Below, in pieces: positions 62,801 to 64,000 of a stretch of DNA of 64,000 nt. Numbering within the stretch: the first letter of the stretch is position 1; each line of letters opens with the position of its first letter. Under the pieces are notes generated by a model, which was not told the DNA's origin, did not search any database, and worked only from the letters and a program-made list of their open reading frames with translations. The DNA is from Strongylocentrotus droebachiensis. Its lineage: Eukaryota > Echinodermata > Echinoidea > Camarodonta > Strongylocentrotidae. A program made the translations under genes and the position numbers. The stretch covers positions 1 to 64,000 of the forward strand of contig JAVYIG010000036.1 in NCBI GenBank assembly GCA_035222895.1, written 5' to 3'.

Positions 62801-63750
62801 TACAAGAAAATAAATGGAAAGAAAAGGGGTAAACAAAAAGAGATTGCAATGATGAAATGTTTCATGTTTTTCTCTCATGTATTGTAGCCCAGTCTGGAAA
62901 AGGAAAAGAACATACCATCTTCGGTAAGTATAGAGATCCTCAATTAGTGTGTTGAAATTGCTTAGTATTAAAACATGCACGTCCTCTCTTGAATATGTAA
63001 ACAATTTCTATGTCAAATTTGCAGTGTACATGTATTGTTCTCAAACACTTATGGAAACAAGTTCATTGTTGCATTGCAGTGTAATACAGATTTAACAGTA
63101 AGCACCCATATATCTCACAGAATTGCTCATTGAATATAAACCAGAGAGATCATTACGTTCTCGTAAAAAATCAATGTTCACTGTACCTAAAACTGCAACA
63201 AAATCATATGGTGAGAGATCATTTTCACATGAAGCATCTATTTTATGGAATAGCCTACCAAACTACTTCACAAATATCACACCATATGACAAATTCAGGA
63301 GTAACCTAAAAACTTATCTCTTTGAAACCCAATAACCTTAGTGATAATCCCAGCTCTTCTAATTTCTTTCACACTTCTATTTCTGTTTAAGCGCATAGGG
63401 ACTTTCTCATGATTGTGTTATGCGCTATATAAAAATATTTCATTATTATTATTATTTTATTATGCAAACAAGTGTTACTATCGAATTGTTACAATGTTTA
63501 TAATACCTGTAGATGCCTTATTTGCCTTCGCGTATTCGGGCAGAACAGAAAAGAAAAGGAACAAAAATGGGGTCAAGGTGAAATATAAAAAGGGGGAAAA
63601 AATTTGAGAAAAAAAAAGTTTTAAAAATACAAGAAAATAAATGGAAAGAAAAGGGGTAAACTAAAAAAGATGGCAATGATGAAATGTTTCATGTCTTTCT
63701 CTCATGTATTGTAGCCCAGTCTGGAAAAGGAAAAGAACATACCATCTTCG
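14877..63750 (+). CDS. KMT5A-like SET-domain protein with a microexon tail
   Basis: Exons 14877-14885, 20874-20982, 21530-21671 and 42037-42229 join in phases 0, 1, 2 and 0 into 151 residues without a stop. Motifs in order: basic start MAKSQRRNRRISPYH; W20-C21; SET entry IGHG (39-42) and DFLLEYRG (53-60); WVNDDHVHPN (100-109), in place of the classical NHS core; HLCLFAL (123-129); ELTYDYG (137-143) with the catalytic-type Tyr; and PWR (148-150). PWR and VNDxHxxPN are what I know from the expanded invertebrate and fish 'KMT5A-like' lysine methyltransferases. By family these would transfer methyl from S-adenosylmethionine to lysine; the substrate is unknown. After codon 151 come 32 phase-0 microexons (42935-63750), and the gene continues beyond the window. 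Exon calls rest on splice signals and phase. Confidence 0.78.
15098..15409 (+). other. Unassigned ORF in SET intron 1
   Basis: A 103-codon ORF ends just past a donor-like GGCCAAG|gtgagta at about 15402. Its later part (FIFVDRLVDLEKLNQFIEF) is protein-like and is preceded by a T-rich ctttag near 15252. It could be an unrecognised exon or a transposon relic. No family is recognised. Confidence 0.2.
15918..15975. repeat. Short direct repeat, about 3 copies of a 17-18-bp unit
   Basis: tgtccggatacccaacccg is repeated with small changes (ccggatacccaacccgtccggacacccaa). Non-coding. Confidence 0.7.
15976..17072. other. Intron 1 DNA, nothing recognised
   Basis: AT-rich, with no repeat or ORF worth naming. 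Confidence 0.4.
17073..17459 (-). CDS. Open acidic repeat frame, 129 codons, no ATG
   Basis: On the minus strand, a stop-to-stop frame reads RGILNDKESDVDGDDADNEE and then 40-residue repeats containing EVEKEAKDSEGEDGGDGGKT and TRERLNDKESDVD, then DRDKDEEKEDSG, and ends GIFDQESRWEVYWEKSR. The 120-bp period is a multiple of three, so all copies stay in frame. Composition (Glu, Asp, Lys, Gly) is that of disordered acidic proteins. No initiator ATG is present, so it would have to be an internal exon or a relic. The plus strand is also open here with Ser/Pro-rich repeats. I favour the minus strand by composition, weakly. Confidence 0.35.
   Translation of the reverse strand, partial: RGILNDKESDVDGDDADNEEVEKEAKDSEGEDGGDGGKTTRERLNDKESDVDGDDADNEEVEKEAKDSEGEDGGDGGKTTRERLNDKESDVDEGDRDKDEEKEDSGVGGGAGIFDQESRWEVYWEKSR
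17186..17455. repeat. 120-bp coding-type minisatellite, 2.2 copies
   Basis: Copies start with CTACATCAGATTCC at 17186, 17306 and 17426 (partial). The first two are almost identical over 120 bp. Confidence 0.95.
17640..18210. other. Intron 1 DNA with one C tract
   Basis: It holds a C run near 18035-18060 followed by T. No coding signal. Confidence 0.4.
18216..18356 (-). mobile_element. LINE reverse-transcriptase C-terminal fragment, minus strand
   Basis: Reading the minus strand gives LWNNLPSKVINCCNVNSFNS, then DLEKRHDLL, and ends in a stop. The W-N-(S/N)-L-P motif followed by a fixed-length tail is the usual C-terminus of CR1/Jockey-like LINE ORF2 proteins. Only about 47 codons remain. Confidence 0.6.
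18400..19168 (+). mobile_element. 5'-truncated LINE, C-terminus of ORF2 plus 3' tail
   Basis: An open frame (about 18508-19005) reads LLAYALILPLFEYCSNAWSN, ... QHKRMCRLVLGVPTC, ... VMWNSLPNFVKNSQT and stops at TAG 19003-19005. The pattern (LILPLFEYCS, basic helix, TRSSRNN, WNSLP) is the conserved end of CR1/Jockey-superfamily ORF2. The reverse-transcriptase catalytic part is absent. A short 3' UTR ends in an (ATAAA)-like tail near 19146-19168, which fits target-primed insertion. Confidence 0.8.
19169..20873. other. Remainder of SET intron 1, no gene seen
   Basis: AT-rich. A short duplication of atgagaaaaatctcac occurs near 20400-20430, and a C run near 19570. It ends in a pyrimidine-rich acceptor cctcttttgacag. 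Confidence 0.45.
20874..20982 (+). other. SET gene exon 2 (residues 4-40)
   Basis: The acceptor is cttttgacag and the donor gtactg. It encodes SQRRNRRISPYHIAERWCGL and then GEDQEGFEKKFINDDIG, the pre-SET leader typical of KMT5A-like proteins (basic start, W-C, acidic patch, KFI). It ends in phase 1. Confidence 0.8.
21530..21671 (+). other. SET gene exon 3 (residues 40-87)
   Basis: The acceptor is ccacttttag and the donor gtgagt. It encodes HGLVTNKPFLKGDFLLEYRG followed by ILSIADDQDDENADYVFHFS and HKSTEYR. It carries the first half of the SET fold and ends in phase 2. Confidence 0.88.
22430..22560. repeat. Left subterminal block of the giant element
   Basis: A block containing GCTGCCATATTTCATATCCA and TAGGTGGTCCACTTG recurs at 36660-36740 (same orientation), and at 37118-37260 and 39810-39990 (opposite orientation). 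Confidence 0.75.
22550..23180. repeat. AT-rich AAAAATAG/AAAATATA minisatellite (left)
   Basis: Dense repeats of aaaatag and aaaatatat. About three larger units of roughly 200-220 bp each contain tatattttctcactattt. A related but distinct array lies at 35750-36525. Confidence 0.8.
23181..25245. other. Giant-element interior, no gene recognised
   Basis: AT-rich DNA with C runs near 24500 and 24710. Short ORFs lack family features. Confidence 0.4.
25246..25404 (-). pseudogene. Exon-like segment B of an unknown minus-strand gene, one stop
   Basis: On the minus strand a pyrimidine-rich ttcttttctag acceptor precedes 159 nt that end at gtaagt. Joined in phase 1 to exon A (27882-27958) it reads EYALIVFSHTG, then an in-frame TAA, then GGRRMKIDEWEAYDEANKKW and YSVVLLER. 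The latter half is clearly protein-like. The family is not recognised. The stop suggests decay, an indel, or alternative use. Confidence 0.35.
25690..25985. repeat. Dispersed GACCTTTGACC / TGACCTTGTGACC repeat
   Basis: Two diverged units contain tctaatcagatcatcgttac-like and ttgatctgtcaa(at)tg text and end at cgacggaaggac. This type of repeat is common in marine invertebrate genomes, by my general recall. Non-coding. Confidence 0.5.
26007..26240. mobile_element. Foldback element, about 50-bp arms
   Basis: AATGGCCCGAATAATTCACA through TTTAACCCATGG (26007-26060) pairs with CCATGGGTTAAATT through TTTGTGAATTTGGGCCATT (26199-26240). An extra internal ccatgggtta copy lies near 26171. Confidence 0.65.
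26300..26486 (-). pseudogene. Diverged second copy of exon B
   Basis: It has the same architecture as 25246-25404: tattctag acceptor, GTAAG donor, and a GGRRMRIDGWEAYDEANKTW core. It contains two stops and an inserted segment (taggccaagctaccacg on the plus strand). It is a decayed tandem exon duplicate. Confidence 0.4.
26828..27530. mobile_element. Long-TIR element with a nested perfect-type foldback
   Basis: ATACACCAGTTTACGGTTGT at 26828 is mirrored by ACAACCGTAAACTGGTGTAT ending at 27530. Similarity continues inward (GAGTAAACAAATCCAATGACC against GGTCATTGGCTTTGTTTACTC, and ggtccgagaataaggatcgtc against gacgatcctcattctaggacc). Inside the left arm sits a second foldback, 26892-26944 / 26982-27034, with arms of about 53 bp around a GC-rich loop. 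Confidence 0.75.
27882..27958 (-). pseudogene. Exon-like segment A of the minus-strand gene
   Basis: Between a gtactgcag acceptor and a gtgagt donor on the minus strand, 77 nt encode NDIPVNRSRASKKPARYSDN followed by KLNFEG. They end in phase 1, which is exactly what exon B requires. It is basic and Ser-rich. No ATG lies in frame upstream, so an earlier exon would be needed. Confidence 0.35.
28330..28504. promoter_or_regulatory. CpG-rich block between two divergent genes
   Basis: tgcgcgcgcgcatagcatgc and gcgagcgctagcctagc stand out from AT-rich flanks. They lie between minus-strand exon A (27958) and the plus-strand ATG at 28505. I infer a possible bidirectional promoter. Confidence 0.35.
28505..29869 (+). 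pseudogene. Two-exon hypothetical gene with an in-frame TGA at codon 7
   Basis: Exon 28505-28624 starts at ATG in catcATGG. It reads MDERLK, TGA, AADISNIPRKTQKNEEEWMK and SKAKERRNRAVLK, ending at donor gtgagt in phase 0. Exon 29576-29869 (acceptor ccaaattcag) continues VNGQPWYAVIHPNAFEKQQS. It crosses a 16-base G run encoding Gly residues, then reads IDDIFHALYEDSK and ...TLKLSKSFMQQSAYI to TGA. The frame holds across the splice, which supports a real gene. The TGA could be an error, a decay mutation, or a reason to start at the later ATG in EEEWMKSK. No family is recognised. It lies inside the 18.5-kb element. Confidence 0.4.
29870..30685. other. No gene recognised
   Basis: AT-rich. A 96-codon ORF at 30156-30446 has a hydrophobic end (LLLIILLVQVILIF) and several Cys and His residues, but no splice or family support. 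Confidence 0.35.
31880..33240. other. CpG-richer block nested in the 4.29-kb element
   Basis: The composition changes abruptly and the GTCCTCTCC signature is interrupted. The block holds repeats of gcacttatcgcac and cctgcgcctgggtccgatag (32529, 32576) and a hairpin (AAAGGCCTCGTGAC, about 32418, against GTCACGAGGCCTT, about 32491). It is probably a secondary insertion. I cannot define its ends. Confidence 0.4.
33485..33715. repeat. About 65-75-bp tandem repeat, 3-4 degenerate copies
   Basis: Recurring GCAAGTGCCTTGTTATCTGT followed by an A run, then gttaaagacaa. Confidence 0.75.
34022..34062. repeat. Perfect 20-bp hairpin with 1-nt loop
   Basis: GTGACTCGTTGATATACATT (34022-34041) is exactly inverted at 34043-34062 around a single C. 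Confidence 0.95.
34986..35750. other. No gene recognised
   Basis: AT-rich. A 95-codon minus-strand ORF at 35457-35744 (LVKYLDMFHRRWRRTYLLQM) has no splice or family support. Confidence 0.35.
35750..36525. repeat. AT-rich minisatellite (right), about 60-bp units
   Basis: Recurring AAGTGCAAAAAATAGCAGGA and ATAGTGATTAACTTTTAAA, with TATGTTAACATGTT spacers. Later units decay into aaaatatatttt text like the left array. Confidence 0.88.
36540..37265. repeat. Inverted copies of subterminal blocks
   Basis: ATTCATGTAAAATAATGTTG to CAGAGAAGCTGA (about 36543-36633) is inverted at about 36876-36962 (CAGCTTCTCTGGCATCCTAC to TTCTACATGAAT). The CATATTTCTTATCCAGTACG block (36687) is inverted at 37128. Confidence 0.75.
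37290..38837. repeat. TGTCCTCATAAGTTTACGCAAACTTG minisatellite
   Basis: Many degenerate units of roughly 50-60 bp alternate ATGTCCTCATAAGTTT and GTTGTCCTCGTACATTTATG cores with GCAAACTTGAGCTGTGTTAC. It is interrupted by a unique stretch near 37560-37850, and by the insertion at 38838. Confidence 0.85.
38834..39624. mobile_element. 783-bp TIR element inserted in the minisatellite, ATTT target duplication
   Basis: GGTAATTTTCAAAC (38838-38851) is mirrored by GTTTGAAAATGACC (39607-39620). ATTT lies on each side. Deleting the element plus one ATTT restores the array text TACATTTATG. Inside, GTGAGAGACGCGACAT recurs (near 39211 and 39237, and variants at 38862 and 39026). Non-coding. Confidence 0.85.
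39625..39785. repeat. Right remnant of the split minisatellite
   Basis: It resumes TTGAGCTGTTACCTATTCAA, ATGTCCTCATAACTTTGCGC and related text, the same array as 37290-38837. Confidence 0.85.
39800..40342. repeat. Right subterminal arm of the giant element
   Basis: It is the inverted relative of 22430-22560: GGATATGAAATATGGCAACG, ATCCAGGGCATTTTAGGGG and ttggaccccaagccaaaaat lead into the terminal repeat at 40343. Confidence 0.65.
40364..42036. other. Remaining part of SET intron 3
   Basis: Ancestral intron DNA to the right of the insertion, AT-rich, with a C run near 41430. No gene is seen. It ends in ttcactctctccag, the exon 4 acceptor. Confidence 0.5.
42037..42229 (+). other. SET gene exon 4 (residues 87-151)
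   Basis: The acceptor is ctctccag and the donor cag|gtaaat. It encodes IDASDSNSCLARWVNDDHVH, PNSIMKKVAFDNNSPHLCLF and ALVDLKEGVELTYDYG, ending PWRQ in phase 0. It contains the core that closes the SET active site (TYDYG) and the family-typical PWR. Confidence 0.88.
42230..42700. other. Unique intron before the microexon array
   Basis: Non-repetitive AT-rich DNA with a C run near 42630. Array-type intron text starts at about 42715 (taccatacctgtagatgcc). Confidence 0.6.
42935..63750 (+). CDS. Array of 32 identical 36-nt microexons of the SET gene
   Basis: Each exon starts CCCAGTCTGG, ends CCATCTTCG, and encodes PSLEKEKNIPSS. It is preceded by ctctcatgtattgtag and followed by gtaagtatag. Both boundaries are phase 0, matching exon 4. 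Starts: 42935, 43759, 44582, 45040, 45864, 46686, 47144, 47968, 48792, 49615, 50073, 50897, 51719, 52177, 53000, 53459, 54282, 54741, 55564, 56023, 56846, 57304, 57763, 58586, 59045, 59868, 60326, 61149, 61607, 62430, 62888 and 63715. I see no base difference among the exons. Splicing all of them gives 384 residues rich in Lys, Glu, Ser and Pro, likely disordered. The exon centre (GGAAAAGGAAAAGAAC) is purine-rich, like exonic splicing enhancers. Whether all, some or none are used cannot be told from DNA. Confidence 0.75.
43410..52883. repeat. 5,033-bp higher-order duplication
   Basis: 43410 to about 47850 matches 48443 to about 52883 at a constant offset of 5,033 bp, including private variants (ctatataaagttatttc at 45581 and 50614; the Asn-type variant caagtgttacaatcg). 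The offset equals the unit pattern LLSLLSL (824+823+458+824+822+458+824). Confidence 0.85.
54440..60490. repeat. 3,022-bp tandem duplication within the array
   Basis: 54.4-57.4 kb repeats at 57.4-60.4 kb with offset 3,022 (exon starts 54741/57763, 55564/58586, 56023/59045, 56846/59868, 57304/60326). The junction explains the only place where two short units are adjacent (57304 to 57763 to 58586). Confidence 0.85.
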
Positions 63751-64000
63751 GTAAGTATAGAGATCCTCAATTTGTGTGTTGAAATTGCTTAGTATTAAAA
63801 CATGCATGTCCTCTCTTGAATATGTAAACAATTTCTATGTCAAATATGCAGTGTACATGTATTGTTCTCAAACACTTATGGAAACAAGTTCATTGTTGTA
63901 TTGCAGTGTAATCTAACAGATTTATGCAAACAAGTGTTACTATCAAATTGTTACAATGGTTATGATACCTGTAGATGCCTTATTTCCACTTGCGTATTCG

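Larger units (their letters stand above)
43145..63500 (+). mobile_element. LINE 3'-end fragment repeated in all 18 long units
   Basis: Each long unit carries about 365 bp. It encodes LLIEYKPERSLRSRKRSMFT, KTATKSYGERSFSHEASILW and NSLPNYFTN, ending YLFETQ and a stop, then gcgcatagggactttctcat, ttatgcgctatataaa and a (TTA)n tail. This is the C-terminus and 3' UTR of a CR1-like LINE. Fragment frames start at 43170, 43994, 45275, 46099, 47379, 48203, 49027, 50308, 51132, 52412, 53694, 54976, 56258, 57998, 59280, 60561, 61842 and 63123. In some copies GAGAGATCA is GAGAGATAA, a stop. It is intronic and not functional. Confidence 0.85.
42715..64000 (+). repeat. Tandem intron-exon array with long (about 823 bp) and short (about 458 bp) units
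   Basis: Distances between successive microexon starts form two classes: long (822-827 bp, 18 times) and short (458-459 bp, 13 times). Long units equal short units plus about 365 bp of LINE 3' end. The order is LLSLLSLLLSLLSLSLSLSLSSLSLSLSLSL. All units share cctgtagatgccttattt, a purine-rich AAAAGAAAAGGAAC stretch, the exon, and cagtgtacatgtattgttctc. The array runs past the right edge. Confidence 0.97.

Noticed and set aside
42704-63004. Minus-strand 109-126-codon ORFs repeated through the array (YSREDMHVLILSNFNTLIED...)
   Set aside because: They read through the complement of the microexon and intron, end in low-complexity F/L/S stretches, and lack splice or initiation support. They are antisense shadows.
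43460-63607. Repeated 80-codon plus-strand ORFs (IPVDALFAFSYSGRTEKKRN...) and 62-codon ORFs in every array unit
   Set aside because: They span the LINE 3' tail and the purine-rich intron, differ by frameshifting A-run indels, and do not match any splice pattern. They persist only because units are recent copies.
42715-64000. CRISPR-like reading of regularly spaced identical 36-nt repeats
   Set aside because: Spacing is hundreds of bases, the spacers are themselves homologous, and the context is a spliced eukaryotic gene.

Overview
The window reads as nuclear DNA of a marine deuterostome, most likely an echinoderm. It is AT-rich and spliced, crowded with foldback and terminal-inverted-repeat (TIR) elements, LINE 3' ends, minisatellites and long C/G homopolymers. 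It opens with a cytoplasmic actin gene whose introns fall after codon 121/122, inside codon 204, and in the 5' leader 25 nt before the ATG. From established knowledge, that arrangement matches sea-urchin cytoplasmic actins. Nothing bacterial or viral is evident.

Layout. 0.55-3.3 kb: three-exon actin gene, almost perfect in protein sequence but carrying three 1-nt indels, with an 81-bp duplication of its own 3' end. 3.4-14.6 kb: repeat country, with a mariner-like MITE, near-perfect foldbacks, purine-rich minisatellites, and a 2.27-kb hAT-like element (16-bp TIRs, 8-bp target duplication) carrying about ten copies of a 110-bp minisatellite. A short unassigned terminal-exon-like ORF lies at 13.9 kb. 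14.65-64 kb: one very long plus-strand gene of the KMT5A-like SET-domain family. A CpG-rich promoter-like block leads to ATG 14877. Exons at 14877, 20874, 21530 and 42037 join in perfect phase to give a 151-residue SET protein.

The large intron between SET exons 3 and 4 is mostly one insertion of about 18.5 kb (21877-40356). It has 14-bp perfect TIRs, a 7-bp target duplication and related subterminal arms. Inside it lie a divergently arranged pair of decayed or partial genes, a nested 4.29-kb element with 30-bp perfect TIRs, a 783-bp element inserted into a minisatellite, and several foldbacks.

The most remarkable feature follows the last SET exon. It is an array, running off the right edge, of 32 identical 36-nt, phase-0 microexons. 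Each has a strong acceptor and a near-ideal donor (gtaagtat), and each encodes PSLEKEKNIPSS. They are embedded in intron units of two length classes (about 823 and 458 bp), which differ by one LINE 3'-end insertion. Two higher-order duplications (5,033 bp and 3,022 bp) show recent expansion. If spliced, the SET domain would carry a tail of at least 384 residues whose length can change in 12-residue steps without a frameshift. This is the best candidate for an undescribed system here. Transcription and splicing cannot be shown from DNA alone.
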